A stretch of 64,000 nucleotides of DNA from GCA-002708145 sp045562755 (GCA_045562755.1 JBJKVF010000006.1:372001-436000); one strand, 5' to 3'. Shown: positions 8,985-18,294, numbered from the stretch's first letter. The notes: generated by a model not told the origin, from the letters alone. Numbers and translations: made by a program.

Positions 8985-11900
8985 TTACTTGATTAACTCA
9001 ACTCTATCATAAACAAATTTTTTATAAATGAAATAAATTGAAGATATATTAATAATTATTATGAAAAATAAAGATATTAATAATGGTGAAAAATTCCATT
9101 GAAAAATAATTGGTGGAAGAGGTAAATTCTGATCATAAAAATAATTTATTCCCGTTATAGAAAATCTAGCTGAATAGTACCCAGTAATTATCCCTATAAT
9201 TGTGCCAAAAAATAATAAAAATATATTTTCTAATGTCAATGAGAGAATAAAACTTTTTCTTGAAACACCAATAGATTTCATTATAAAAGCATCCTTTTTA
9301 TTATTATTATAAAAAGCAAAAAAATATGAATAAAAAGATAATATTATAATTAAAACACTTAAAGTTATAGCCATATAATATGTCACTTCCCAACCTAAAA
9401 TTGTTACAGGATCAACTAAAGTTTGATTCAAGCTTTCATCAGCATCTTTTATAGTTGATGACATAAAGAGATTATTGATTCTTTCTTTTACCTCAGACTT
9501 TTTACCCTCATGAACATCTATAAAAAATTCATTTTCCGAAATATTTACCATACCTCTAAATTCTAAGAATTCTAACAGGCTATTCACATCTAATATTATA
9601 AATGGTTGCGTACTAGAATCTAATGTAGGAAAGTTTTCTAAAATCGCTACAATTTCAACTGGTACAAATCCTCCATATACTTGTATAACGTCATAATCAC
9701 CAATATTATTTTCTGTTAATTCTAAATAATTTTTTGAAACAGCAATGGGTATTGGTTTACCATTAGAATTTCTATATATACCCCTTACACCAACAACGGT
9801 ACCAATATCTAAATCAACCTTTGCGAAATTATTCTGATTATAATCAATTATATTAATAGTATCGTCTAATCCATTTGATGTTGGAATAGTGGACCAATAA
9901 TTTTCACCCTCAAAATCAATTAAAATATTATCTTGATTTAATCCAACTGCCTTAACGTCATCAATATACCATTGAGTCGGTGTACCTGTATCACCAGAAA
10001 CTGGCATATATGTTTGAATAGAAACTATTTGAATAGGAGGCTCAAGATGAGATGGGATTTCTCCGATCTTCTCGGTCCATTCTGACTCAATTTGACCAAG
10101 TGTTACAGTTACTTTTCTTTTTTTTGAATCCTCTAGAATAATCCAAAAGAAATGATCTTTAACATATGGCTGTTGTTTACTTGTTGCAGAAAGATGAGTT
10201 GCCCCATTAGGAATAATAATAGGTAAAGGATCTGGTGGTTTTGTAATTTTTTCAAATAATTTTGCTTTATTTAATTTAGAAAAATCTTCTCTATACCAAA
10301 TAAATTCATCTATATTTTTTGTGTCTAATCCAAGTAGTGTAAAATCCGGTCCTTGCTGAGTAGTACCTATTATTCCAGTTTCTCGAAAAGCAGGAGAAAC
10401 ATATTTAGTTCCATCAATATTAGCTAAAGATACTATATCATTTTGAGTAATTGATTCTCTAACAATTAGCCTCAAATCTGAAGGTATTTCATATAATACT
10501 TTTTCTATACTACTTCTATTTAATGTAGATGTTAAGCCTCCAACCATGACTGCTAAGCTCACAGTAAAAATAGTTAATAGCAAACTTAACGAATACCAAT
10601 TGAAGTTTCTTCTTAGTCTTACAAAAGCAAGGAATAAACCTGTGTATGAAGCACTTTTAGATAGATAATAAAATAGATTTATTACTAATGGAAAAACTCT
10701 GATTGCTATTAATAATACTCCCAATAAAAACATTACTGGAGCCATCAATATAGCAATATCAATACTTAAATTTCCCTCTATATCATTGTATATAATTCCT
10801 TTTGTAAGAAGCTCCCATATAAAAACTATAAAAAGTAAAAGGAATAAATAATCAATAAAAAATTTATGAAAAAAACTTTTAGAAGTAGAAAAAATTTGTG
10901 TACCAACGTTTATGGATATTTTTGAGAGAGTTTTTTCAAATAATGGTATCAATAGAACAAACAAAATCAAAATATTCATCAAAAAAACATAGAAATAAAT
11001 TTTTAAATTTAAATTAATATAAAGATTTCCTCCATCATTTATAGAATGAAAAAAAGAAAAATTACTAGAAATAATTAGTAAATGATACGCAATAAAAGTA
11101 CCTATAATTCCAGGTACAAAAACAATAAAGAATGACTCAAATAAAGAAATATTAAATAATTGTCTAAAAGATAGACCTCTTGAGAGAAAAACTGCTATTT
11201 CAATTGTTCTTTTATTATGGATAATCTTTGAAATTAAGAATACATAAAATAATACAAATACCATTGCAAAAGAACCAATTATATACATAGGCAATTTTAA
11301 GAATAAAATTTTATTTTCCACTCTCTCTATTGTTGGAATAATACTTACAAAAACGTTAGATCGAGGAATTTTAGTAAACATCTCATTTTTGAAATCTCTT
11401 AAGTCTTTTAAAATATCTTTAGTACTTGAATATAATATTTTATTTGTGTCGACATGGAAAAATTTTTGGTATGTTATTGGCAAACCTGCGTTTGATGATT
11501 CTAATCCATTGATAAATGAATCTAAATCAGTAAACAAAACAATAGGGCGCTCTCTACCTCCAAACATCATAGGGGGGTCAGGATCTAATACGATAGATGG
11601 ATCACCATTCCAAAATTCACTAAAAGGATCTTTTACATCAAAAATACCCACAATTTTAGCTTTAACTAAACCTAGGTTTCTTGAAACAGAAGTAGCATAA
11701 ATAATATCTCCAATTTCAAGATTTTTTATCTTATAATCATGCCTTATATTTTTACTACGATTTTTATAAACAAGAACTTCTATTGTGTTAATTTCATTCT
11801 CTACAAGTATTTTTGATTGAGGATAAGTACCTTCTAATATATCGATATTTTCAAAAAAATTATTGGATGAATGAAAAAATAATCTAGATACTAAATCCCC

Positions 11901-12248
11901 TGGTATTACTTTTTCATTATTTATGTTCCAAAAGTGCTCTTTTGTTTTGAAATGATAACTTGAATCGAAAGTTATATCACTAATTATGGAATTACTTGCC
12001 AATCGGTCTATTGTTTTATTAGTTCTTTCTATTTCATTTTTTTCTAAAGGAATCCATTCAGAATCTATCCGTATATTTTTATTATAAATTCCAATTTCTT
12101 TTAAAGAATCTTGGACAGTTACTCTTTGGAAAGTATTTTGATACATAAATCCTCCAGCAGTAACCATTGAGGCAATAAGTACAGAAATAAAAATACCCAA
12201 TGAAAAAAATTTATCTCTAATTAATCTTGTAATAGTTAATTTAATCAA
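8985..12248 (-). CDS. Very large FtsX/MacB-like ABC permease
   Basis: A 1087-residue membrane protein of the FtsX-like permease superfamily. Seen: one N-terminal membrane segment (about 15-37), a large extracytoplasmic region (about 40-310), three to four membrane segments (about 315-435), more at about 455-580 with a LRRNFNWYSLSLLLTIFTVS stretch, a second large extracytoplasmic domain (about 600-930), and a closing four-helix FtsX core (about 945-1080). This duplicated layout is typical of LolE/MacB-like or exporter permeases of 800-1100 residues. No ATPase subunit is adjacent on either side, so its partner must be encoded elsewhere. Transported substrate unknown. Confidence 0.82.
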   Translation of the reverse strand: MIKLTITRLIRDKFFSLGIFISVLIASMVTAGGFMYQNTFQRVTVQDSLKEIGIYNKNIRIDSEWIPLEKNEIERTNKTIDRLASNSIISDITFDSSYHFKTKEHFWNINNEKVIPGDLVSRLFFHSSNNFFENIDILEGTYPQSKILVENEINTIEVLVYKNRSKNIRHDYKIKNLEIGDIIYATSVSRNLGLVKAKIVGIFDVKDPFSEFWNGDPSIVLDPDPPMMFGGRERPIVLFTDLDSFINGLESSNAGLPITYQKFFHVDTNKILYSSTKDILKDLRDFKNEMFTKIPRSNVFVSIIPTIERVENKILFLKLPMYIIGSFAMVFVLFYVFLISKIIHNKRTIEIAVFLSRGLSFRQLFNISLFESFFIVFVPGIIGTFIAYHLLIISSNFSFFHSINDGGNLYINLNLKIYFYVFLMNILILFVLLIPLFEKTLSKISINVGTQIFSTSKSFFHKFFIDYLFLLLFIVFIWELLTKGIIYNDIEGNLSIDIAILMAPVMFLLGVLLIAIRVFPLVINLFYYLSKSASYTGLFLAFVRLRRNFNWYSLSLLLTIFTVSLAVMVGGLTSTLNRSSIEKVLYEIPSDLRLIVRESITQNDIVSLANIDGTKYVSPAFRETGIIGTTQQGPDFTLLGLDTKNIDEFIWYREDFSKLNKAKLFEKITKPPDPLPIIIPNGATHLSATSKQQPYVKDHFFWIILEDSKKRKVTVTLGQIESEWTEKIGEIPSHLEPPIQIVSIQTYMPVSGDTGTPTQWYIDDVKAVGLNQDNILIDFEGENYWSTIPTSNGLDDTINIIDYNQNNFAKVDLDIGTVVGVRGIYRNSNGKPIPIAVSKNYLELTENNIGDYDVIQVYGGFVPVEIVAILENFPTLDSSTQPFIILDVNSLLEFLEFRGMVNISENEFFIDVHEGKKSEVKERINNLFMSSTIKDADESLNQTLVDPVTILGWEVTYYMAITLSVLIIILSFYSYFFAFYNNNKKDAFIMKSIGVSRKSFILSLTLENIFLLFFGTIIGIITGYYSARFSITGINYFYDQNLPLPPIIFQWNFSPLLISLFFIIIINISSIYFIYKKFVYDRVELIK

Positions 12249-12273
12249 AGTTTTACCAACATATATCTACACA

Positions 12274-13155
12274 TCATAAATTACGCCAGGAATACTCTGG
12301 TTCCCAATTCATAATTTTTTTTGCTTTAGATATACTAATTAGCGATTCATTTTGCTGAAAATTTTTGTTTAGCTTTACTTCAGGATAAGCTATTTTCACT
12401 AATTCTGAGGTATTAATATTTGAAGTTGTATCAGATGAAGCTATAAAAAAAGCTTCATGTCCAATCCAATCTTTCTCAATGCTTAATCTGCAGGCTTTGG
12501 CTGCATCTCTTCGATCAGTATATGAAAAAAAACCACTGATTTTTCGAGATGTTATAGTATCCTTATTTTCATCTTTTTTATGATTTAGCAATCTATTTTC
12601 ATCCCATAAACCCATAAACCTTAAACTAGAAATTTGAACATCGTATCTTCTGGTAAATGCTTCCGCCATTTCTTCTCCTAACCACTTAGTAGTTGCATAT
12701 ACATCAGATGCACGAGTAGGATGATTTTCATCAACAGGTAGATATTTTGGCATGATAGGATCTTGCCCCCAAAGTTCTAAAGGAAAAGCTGCACCAATAG
12801 CATTTATTGATGATGCAAGAACAATTTTTTTTATATTTAGTAAAAAAGCAGACTCAAGTACATTATATGTTGACATCATGTTAATTCTAAATACTTCATG
12901 TGGAGGCAATGTCATAGGATTTGGTATTGCAGCTAAATGAACAATCGCATCACATCCTTCAATAGCGGATAATGTCTGCCCAAAGTCTGTAAAATCAATT
13001 TTCTTAAATGATAAATTTGGGATCTGTTTATCTGTTGGCTCAATAAAATTTGGAGAGGTTAAATCTGCATTAACTACTTCGTAATGATTATCTAAGAACT
13101 CCTTTACTATATATGAACCAGCTCTTCCATTTCCACCAGTAATAATAACTTTCAT
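12274..13155 (-). CDS. NAD(P)-dependent sugar epimerase/dehydratase-like protein
   Basis: Extended short-chain dehydrogenase. The conserved start MKVIITGGNGRAGSYIV (Gly-rich NAD loop) fixes the start at 13155, with GGAG at a good distance upstream; an in-frame ATG at 13203 would add 16 unlikely residues. Seen: DAIVHLAAIPNP near residue 68, SSINAIGAAFP near 118 and the catalytic Tyr-Lys pair in YATTKW near 155, with RFMGLWDENR after it. About 293 residues. It resembles uronate dehydrogenase / UDP-glucose 4-epimerase-like proteins; substrate not assignable. It lies 25 bases before the permease gene. Confidence 0.85.
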   Translation of the reverse strand: MKVIITGGNGRAGSYIVKEFLDNHYEVVNADLTSPNFIEPTDKQIPNLSFKKIDFTDFGQTLSAIEGCDAIVHLAAIPNPMTLPPHEVFRINMMSTYNVLESAFLLNIKKIVLASSINAIGAAFPLELWGQDPIMPKYLPVDENHPTRASDVYATTKWLGEEMAEAFTRRYDVQISSLRFMGLWDENRLLNHKKDENKDTITSRKISGFFSYTDRRDAAKACRLSIEKDWIGHEAFFIASSDTTSNINTSELVKIAYPEVKLNKNFQQNESLISISKAKKIMNWEPEYSWRNL

Positions 13156-13275
13156 ACTTTTCACTCCATTTTGTAAAATATAACAATATAAATTTACAAT
13201 CATTCACAAAATTCGTCTATGAAATAAAATAATCCAAATAAGAATTTTGAGTGAAATATTTGATTGCATATATAC

Positions 13276-14496
13276 TTATTTTTCCAGGCTTGATCCACTT
13301 AAGTTTCTTAAAGTAGGTTGGGTTATAAATACTAATAAAAATATTATACCCAGTACAATTGTACCTACTAGTACCGCTGTAGTTATATCAAAAAGATTAG
13401 CAATAATTCCTGACATCAATCCACCTAAAGGAATTAAACTGAAGGTTATAGTATATATTCCCATTACTCTACCTCTAATATGTTCTGGAACTCTTACCTG
13501 CAACACGGTCATTCCCATAACAAAAAATATTGTATTACAAGCACCACCAATAAATAAAAAAACTAATGCTATATAAAATGTTGTAACTAAAGAAAAAATT
13601 GATATTGATAAGCAAAAAAATAATGAGCCAATTAGCATTATCTTTCCCACATTATCGCTATTTCTTATTTTCCCAACTATTAAAGTTCCTAGCAATGAGC
13701 CTAAGCCTGTAGAAGACAAAAGTAGCCCAAATCCATCAGCATCTCGACCTAATTTTTGCGCAAATAAAGGCATTAATTGTAAATACTGGAAGCCAAAAAA
13801 ATGTGTCGAGTATGTCAAACCAATCAAAATCTTAAAATCTGTTCTTGATGCAATAAATCTTATTCCTTCGTTTATTTCAGTAAAAACATTTTGATGTTTT
13901 TGACTACTTTCTTGAGTAAGCTTTATAGTATATATGGCAATAAACATGGTTATCCAGCCTAAAACAGCTATATAAAATACTGTATATGTATCTGAATATC
14001 TAATAATTATACCTCCCAATACAGGAGTTACTAAACGACTAAATTGCCACATTATTGATCCTAATGCAACTGCACTCATCATATGCTTTCTTTCAATTAA
14101 TAACGGAAAAAAAGAACTACGAACAGGCCCATCAAATCCCATAACAAAAGCCTGTATGGAAGCAAGAAGAATAACATGCCAAATCTTTACGTAGTTAGTT
14201 GAATCTAAAACTGCTAGAACTAATAAAACTAAAGATGCAAATCCAGAAATCACCATTATTAATTTTCTTCTATCTATTCGATCAGCTAATACACCACCAA
14301 ACAAATTAATCAATATTGTTGGGATAGATGATGCGGCACCAAGATAACCTAATGACAATGCAGAACCACCTAAGCTATCAACAATTAACCATCCTTGAGC
14401 CATTACCGCCATTTGAATTGAGCCAACAGAAGCTAATGATCCAAACCAATAACGTCTATAATTAGAATTACTAAAAGCTCCAAGTTTTTTTGTTAT
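13276..14496 (-). CDS. MFS transporter, probable ATA start
   Basis: Major facilitator protein of the EntS/MFS_3 type, with about 12 membrane helices; the motif GGVLADRIDRRK lies between helices 2 and 3. The first ATG (14412) falls inside helix 1. Upstream in the same frame the family's N-terminus is clearly present (SNYRRYWFGSLASVGSIQ), back to a stop at 14515-14517, and no ATG, GTG or TTG occurs in that stretch. The likely start is ATA 14494-14496, one base after the stop of the upstream gene (translational coupling), giving about 406 residues; ATT 14506-14508 is another possibility. Probable exporter of a small molecule. A start at 14412 would lack half of helix 1. Confidence 0.8.
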   Translation of the reverse strand: MTKKLGAFSNSNYRRYWFGSLASVGSIQMAVMAQGWLIVDSLGGSALSLGYLGAASSIPTILINLFGGVLADRIDRRKLIMVISGFASLVLLVLAVLDSTNYVKIWHVILLASIQAFVMGFDGPVRSSFFPLLIERKHMMSAVALGSIMWQFSRLVTPVLGGIIIRYSDTYTVFYIAVLGWITMFIAIYTIKLTQESSQKHQNVFTEINEGIRFIASRTDFKILIGLTYSTHFFGFQYLQLMPLFAQKLGRDADGFGLLLSSTGLGSLLGTLIVGKIRNSDNVGKIMLIGSLFFCLSISIFSLVTTFYIALVFLFIGGACNTIFFVMGMTVLQVRVPEHIRGRVMGIYTITFSLIPLGGLMSGIIANLFDITTAVLVGTIVLGIIFLLVFITQPTLRNLSGSSLEK

Positions 14497-14497
14497 T

Positions 14498-15544
14498 TTA
14501 TTTTGAATTCTCTTCTACCCACTTCTTACTATCTTCATTTGCTCTTATTATTTTATAAAGATTATTTTTATCAGGTATTTCTTGTTCATCTATAAGGCCA
14601 TATCTTCTTGCTCGATTTCTTTGATATCCACCGCAAAGGTGAAAGCCTATACATCCAGGATTATCCCTTAGATCATGAAGAATTTTTGAATACCAATCTC
14701 CATCATTATCTGAAATTTCTCCTGGCAAAGTGTCCCATTTAATTTTTGCTGAATCTGCTAAAAGTACAGGTTTATCTGTTTTTTCATACCAGTACTTCAT
14801 ATTTTTTATAGGATCTTTAAAATCTTGAAATGACAAAATATCGACATAAGGTAAGGCAGAATTTACAACTTCATCTGGTAATTTTTCAGTTGCCTCATAT
14901 CTATCACCAAGGATTAAGTGGTTATCATCATAGCGCTTTATAGAATTATAAGTAGTTTTGTAATAATGATTAGCTAATTTAGAAAGTTCTTTACGACCGG
15001 AATTTAAGCTTAAAAGATCAGGGTCAAATATCGGACCTCTCCATTCATTAACTGGCCTTGTGTGAACCCATGTAGGACAATCAGAATAAAAATATCCAAT
15101 TAGGTTAGGATCATCAGACATTTCTGTAACATGGGTACGAGCAACATAATCACACCAATCCTCCCATTCTGAATTTAATATATCATAATGATTGTAATGT
15201 TTATCCCATTGGTGTGACTCTGTAAAAGGCAACATATGGCAATAAGGCAAGTTGATTATGTTGTATTCATCACGAGTAAATGCTCTAGAATGTTGGAAAT
15301 TTCTAATGGTCACATCCTGAACCCAACCAACAGTATTAAATCCCCATTTAGTCATATTATTTGATACTGATTTTTTCAACCATTCCTTAATATTAGAGTT
15401 ATATTTTTCCTTCCAAATAGATATGTTTTCTGGATATTTCATTGTAGAAGGATCAAAATGATTTAAACCAACAGAAAAAAATATCTTACCTGATGGAGAT
15501 GTAAACCACCATCTGTTTTTTATTTTCTTGAGTTTAAAAAAAAT
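14498..15544 (-). CDS. Agarase-like TIM-barrel protein, probable ATT start
   Basis: The protein resembles GH50/agarase-like glycoside hydrolase TIM barrels: RWWFTSPSGKIFFSVGLNH near the N-terminus, then MSDDPNLIGYFYSDCPTWVH, LGDRYEATEKLP, DILSFQDF and KPVLLADSA. Possible catalytic acids are the Glu after DRY and Asp in LADS; no activity is proven. The first ATG (15442) is far inside the conserved region. The frame is open upstream to a stop at 15569-15571 without ATG, GTG or TTG. ATT 15542-15544 lies 8 bases after a good AAAGGA (15553-15558), giving about 348 residues and the expected N-terminal length. No signal peptide is seen. The MFS gene follows directly. Confidence 0.75.
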   Translation of the reverse strand: MFFKLKKIKNRWWFTSPSGKIFFSVGLNHFDPSTMKYPENISIWKEKYNSNIKEWLKKSVSNNMTKWGFNTVGWVQDVTIRNFQHSRAFTRDEYNIINLPYCHMLPFTESHQWDKHYNHYDILNSEWEDWCDYVARTHVTEMSDDPNLIGYFYSDCPTWVHTRPVNEWRGPIFDPDLLSLNSGRKELSKLANHYYKTTYNSIKRYDDNHLILGDRYEATEKLPDEVVNSALPYVDILSFQDFKDPIKNMKYWYEKTDKPVLLADSAKIKWDTLPGEISDNDGDWYSKILHDLRDNPGCIGFHLCGGYQRNRARRYGLIDEQEIPDKNNLYKIIRANEDSKKWVEENSK

Positions 15545-15609
15545 AGCTATTATCCTTTGTTTATGAAATTATATAATCTAATTTATGGTTTGTATTGCTG
15601 AAATATATC

Positions 15610-15711
15610 TTTTTTATAAGGATAAAAATAAATAAGATTTAGAAAAAATAGGACCTAGTTAAGACATTAGTTAATTATACCAAATTAACTAAAAATTATC
15701 CTTATAAAAAA
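15610..15711. repeat. Nested inverted repeats in divergent intergenic region
   Basis: A perfect 16-base inverted repeat (15610-15625 TTTTTTATAAGGATAA; 15696-15711 its complement) encloses a second 8-base inverted repeat (AGTTAATT at 15669-15676, AATTAACT at 15683-15690). It sits between the divergent agarase-like and cupredoxin genes. It could be paired operators, a stable RNA structure or a very small MITE-like remnant. No target-site duplication is evident. The rest of 15545-15818 shows only AT-rich sequence. Confidence 0.55.
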
Positions 15712-15818
15712 TAAGTATAAATTTTATCTTTTAAAAATATAACTAATAAAAAATCAATTACAAAATAATAGAATTAGAGAATAAAGTTATTAATATTTTA
15801 AAAAAATTAGAGGTAAAA

Positions 15819-16397
15819 ATGAAAAGAAAAAATATTTATTTTATATTTACAACATTGATTATGTTATCAATAATATCTTGTTCAAGTAGTGATTCAACGG
15901 ATAACAATGATAGCATGTCAACGCCTGAGCCAACGGCAACAACCGCACCTATGCCAACGGCAACAACAGCACCTATGCCAACGGCAACAACCGCACCTAT
16001 GCCAACGGCAACAACCGCACCTACAGATAATACAACAATGTCACCTAAAACAGAAGAACTAAGTGAAGCTAAAATCACTATGTCTGAATGGGATGTCATG
16101 GTGGCTGAAGAATCTTTAAAAGAAGGTAAAATTAAACTAACTCTTATTAATAATGGTAATTTAGAGCATAATTTAGTTTTGATAAATAACGACAACTATG
16201 AAAACTTAGAATTAACTGATGATTCTTCAATGGCTGATGAAACAAAATTAGATATACTGGGTAAAATTTCTGGTTTACAACCTGGTGAATCTGGAGAGCT
16301 AATGCTTGAAAATGTCAATCCTGGCACATACGCTTTCATTTGCAACACACCTGGGCATTATCAATTAGGTATGGTAAATAAAATCATTGTCGAATAG
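15819..16397 (+). CDS. Cupredoxin-like lipoprotein with Pro/Thr repeat
   Basis: Secreted lipoprotein of 192 residues: signal peptide with lipobox IISC (Cys about 21), a low-complexity linker with four copies of an eight-residue PTATTAPM-type repeat (about 38-68), then a cupredoxin domain. All four type-1 copper ligands appear: His in LEHNLVL near 116 and Cys, His and Met in CNTPGHYQLGM near 175-185. Family knowledge suggests a periplasmic/outer-surface electron carrier or copper-binding protein. ATG 15819 has TTAGAGG upstream. A probable terminator follows the stop. Partner oxidase not in the window. Confidence 0.85.
   Translation: MKRKNIYFIFTTLIMLSIISCSSSDSTDNNDSMSTPEPTATTAPMPTATTAPMPTATTAPMPTATTAPTDNTTMSPKTEELSEAKITMSEWDVMVAEESLKEGKIKLTLINNGNLEHNLVLINNDNYENLELTDDSSMADETKLDILGKISGLQPGESGELMLENVNPGTYAFICNTPGHYQLGMVNKIIVE
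15930..16025 (+). repeat. 24-bp tandem repeat (4 copies) in cupredoxin linker
   Basis: Unit CCAACGGCAACAACCGCACC plus TATG is repeated in register at 15930, 15954, 15978 and 16002. The second copy differs by one base and the last copy diverges after CCTA. It encodes the PTATTAPM linker. The unit length is a multiple of three, so copy-number change would alter linker length without a frameshift. Confidence 0.93.
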
Positions 16398-16410
16398 TTA
16401 GAAATACACG

Positions 16411-16437
16411 AAGGAGTCACTTTTTTAGTGGCTCCTT
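16411..16437. terminator. Hairpin between convergent genes
   Basis: AAGGAGTCAC (16411-16420) pairs with GTGGCTCCTT (16428-16437), ten pairs with one G-U, loop TTTTTTA. It lies 14 bases after the cupredoxin stop and before the 3' end of the convergent peptidase gene. The U-tract after it is weak, so it may be a two-way terminator. Confidence 0.6.
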
Positions 16438-16475
16438 TACATAAAACAAAATATTTTATAGTATCGCTAAATATT

Positions 16476-17757
16476 TTAATCTAAAACTGCAGACTTAAAT
16501 TTCCACATACCATCAATTTTTTCAAACTGATGCCAATTATTTTTAGCTTCTAAAATACTAGGGTTTGACCCATCTGTAAATCTATCAACCCAATTACATT
16601 CCGCAAACATACTTCCACTTATAACCTCTGTCTCATCTAGAATCTTTTTTTCAATTAATAAACGTATAGCAGCAGCAGCAGATAAGGCGATATCGTTATT
16701 AATATCAAGAGATTCATTAGCAGCGATATTTGCTGAGGCAAAAATTGTTTGTACTGGATTATTTGATCCAGTAATTTGTGCTTGCACTAAATTTGCAAAA
16801 TACTCAGCTGTACCTTCTACAATCCACTCCGCTGATTGAAATTTTGCTTCTCTTGCTGGCTCATCTAATGGTTGGTAATATCCACCTATGTTTCCCATAG
16901 TTTGGCATCCATCCCATAATGTAGGTTGAAGTGCATGATATAGCTCATGTAAATATATTTTTTGAATAAGATCATAAGATTGTTCAGAATTTGCTGCAAG
17001 TAAAGCAATCCTAGATTCTTTGCATGGATACGGGGCAGTAGAGGCGTCATAACTTCCTTCAATCCATACCCTAATTCTCTGTTTTAACTCATTATTTATA
17101 TAACCTCTGTACATATCTGCATCACAACCAGAATTATTAATCCAATAATCAACATTATCTGCAAGATTAATTAAATCTGATGTAGATACTGTCTGAGAAA
17201 ATTTGTTGAATGGTGCTCCAGGTCCTCCAGTCGAGCCGATTTCATCACCAATAGACCATATCACTCCAAGAATATCTGGAACAGGAATGGTGATATTAGA
17301 AACGGCTTTTTCTGTCCAGCTTCTTATTTCTTCTACTGAAAAATCACTTTCACTGTAAATAGTAATATTATTTGTAAAAGCATTACTAGGAATAGGTGTT
17401 GGTGTAGGAATTGGAGTAGGTGTAGGTATTGATGTTGGAGCAACTGTTGGTATAGGTGTAGGTATTGATGTTGGAGCAACTGTTGGTATAGGTGTAGGTG
17501 TTGCAATGATTAGTGAGCAACTGTGGGTAATGAGGTGTTGATGTTGGAGCAACTGTTGGAGTAGGTGTAGGAATTGGAGTAGGTGTTGAGGTTGATGTTG
17601 GAGCAACTGCTGGTATAGGTGTTGATGTTGGAGCAACTGCTGGAGTAGGTGTAGGAATTGGAGTAGGAGCTAAAGAAACAACATTTGATTCACTTTCACA
17701 ACTAAAAAATATAACTATAAAAGAAATCGGTATTATAAGTAATTTTTTCTTAATCAA
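16476..17757 (-). pseudogene. Frameshifted lipoprotein metallopeptidase with Pro/Thr linker
   Basis: Two reading frames together look like one secreted zinc peptidase. The first (start ATG 17757) gives a lipoprotein signal, MIKKKLLIIPISFIVIFFSC, then repeats of VAPTSTP and PTPIPTP. Inside the repeat at about 17503-17535 a divergent unit is 7 bases longer than its neighbours, which shifts the frame by +1. The second frame continues VAPTSIPTPIP repeats and then a globular domain (about 270 residues) with HELYHALQ (HExxH) and a following EWIVEGTAEYF that may supply the third ligand. Without a frame correction the peptidase has no signal sequence. It could be a pseudogene, a phase-variable gene (repeat slippage could restore the frame) or an assembly error. 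Confidence 0.7.
17424..17495 (-). repeat. 36-bp tandem repeat encoding Pro/Thr linker
   Basis: Two exact 36-base units, starting at 17424 and 17460, encode VAPTSIPTPIPT on the minus strand. Related imperfect units extend to about 17690. A divergent copy at 17503-17535 breaks the reading frame. Such repeats are prone to slippage. Confidence 0.85.
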
Positions 17758-17764
17758 TAGAAAT

Positions 17765-17941
17765 TTAATCCTTAAGTATTTTCCTTCTTTGCGGTAATAA
17801 CTTCATTATTTTTTTTCTAGTTTCTTCAGAAAAATAAATCCAGTTTGTGATTTCTTCACCACTTCTAAAGCAACCAACACAAAATTTATAGCTAGAATCA
17901 TAACTGCAATTTTTAATACAAGGAGAAGATATTTTATTCAT
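17765..17941 (-). CDS. DUF1289-family small cysteine protein
   Basis: A 58-residue protein: MNKISSPCIKNCSYDSSYKF, then CVGCFRSGEEITNW. The pattern PCIKxC-x8-CxGCxRx3EIxxW is the DUF1289 signature, with four cysteines likely binding a metal ion. Start ATG 17941 has AAATTATAA upstream and no strong Shine-Dalgarno. The stop is 7 bases before the start of the frameshifted lipoprotein, so the two may be co-transcribed. Function of the family is unknown. Confidence 0.85.
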   Translation of the reverse strand: MNKISSPCIKNCSYDSSYKFCVGCFRSGEEITNWIYFSEETRKKIMKLLPQRRKILKD

Positions 17942-18096
17942 ACATTAAATTATAAATAATAAATTGATTACAAAGCGTATTTCTATCAAGCATATGGAAC
18001 TATATATAAAAATTTAGCAGTTTAAATCTCATTCAAATATTAAATTATAAAACTAAAGAATTTGTATAAACTCTTTTACTTTCACCCTGTATTATT

Positions 18097-18102
18097 TACA
18101 AT
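18097..18102 (+). promoter_or_regulatory. -10 element close to ATG (leaderless-type)
   Basis: TACAAT at 18097-18102 ends 6 bases before ATG 18109, and no Shine-Dalgarno is present. A transcript starting at the normal distance would begin at or just before the ATG. Confidence 0.5.
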
Positions 18103-18108
18103 ATTAAT

Positions 18109-18294
18109 ATGAAAATTAAACCATCTATAAGAAAAATAATAACAAGGACTGCATTTTGGGTTATTTATAGTTATATCCTTTTTATATCCATCATTGATAA
18201 CTGGTGGATTTGGGTTGGAATAGCATCACCAATATTATTCTATATTTTTTATTATGAAGATTTACCTGAATCTCTCAAAAAGAAAAAGAAATGA
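18109..18294 (+). CDS. Small two-helix membrane protein
   Basis: A 61-residue hypothetical protein with a basic N-terminus (KIKPSIRKIITR), a hydrophobic helix at about 15-30, a Trp-rich turn (DNWWIWVG), a second helix at about 35-48 and a Lys-rich tail. Likely inserted in the cytoplasmic membrane. I recognise no family. Hairpins after the stop (18304-18328 and 18378-18404) support a transcription unit. Moderate confidence that it is a gene. Confidence 0.55.
   Translation: MKIKPSIRKIITRTAFWVIYSYILFISIIDNWWIWVGIASPILFYIFYYEDLPESLKKKKK

Noticed and set aside
15930..16025. 24-bp direct repeats as a CRISPR array
   Set aside because: Repeats are contiguous without spacers and are in frame inside a lipoprotein linker.
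17386..17690. Pro/Thr repeat region as a CRISPR or satellite
   Set aside because: Coding repeat with 36-base units encoding VAPTSIPTPIP; no spacer structure.
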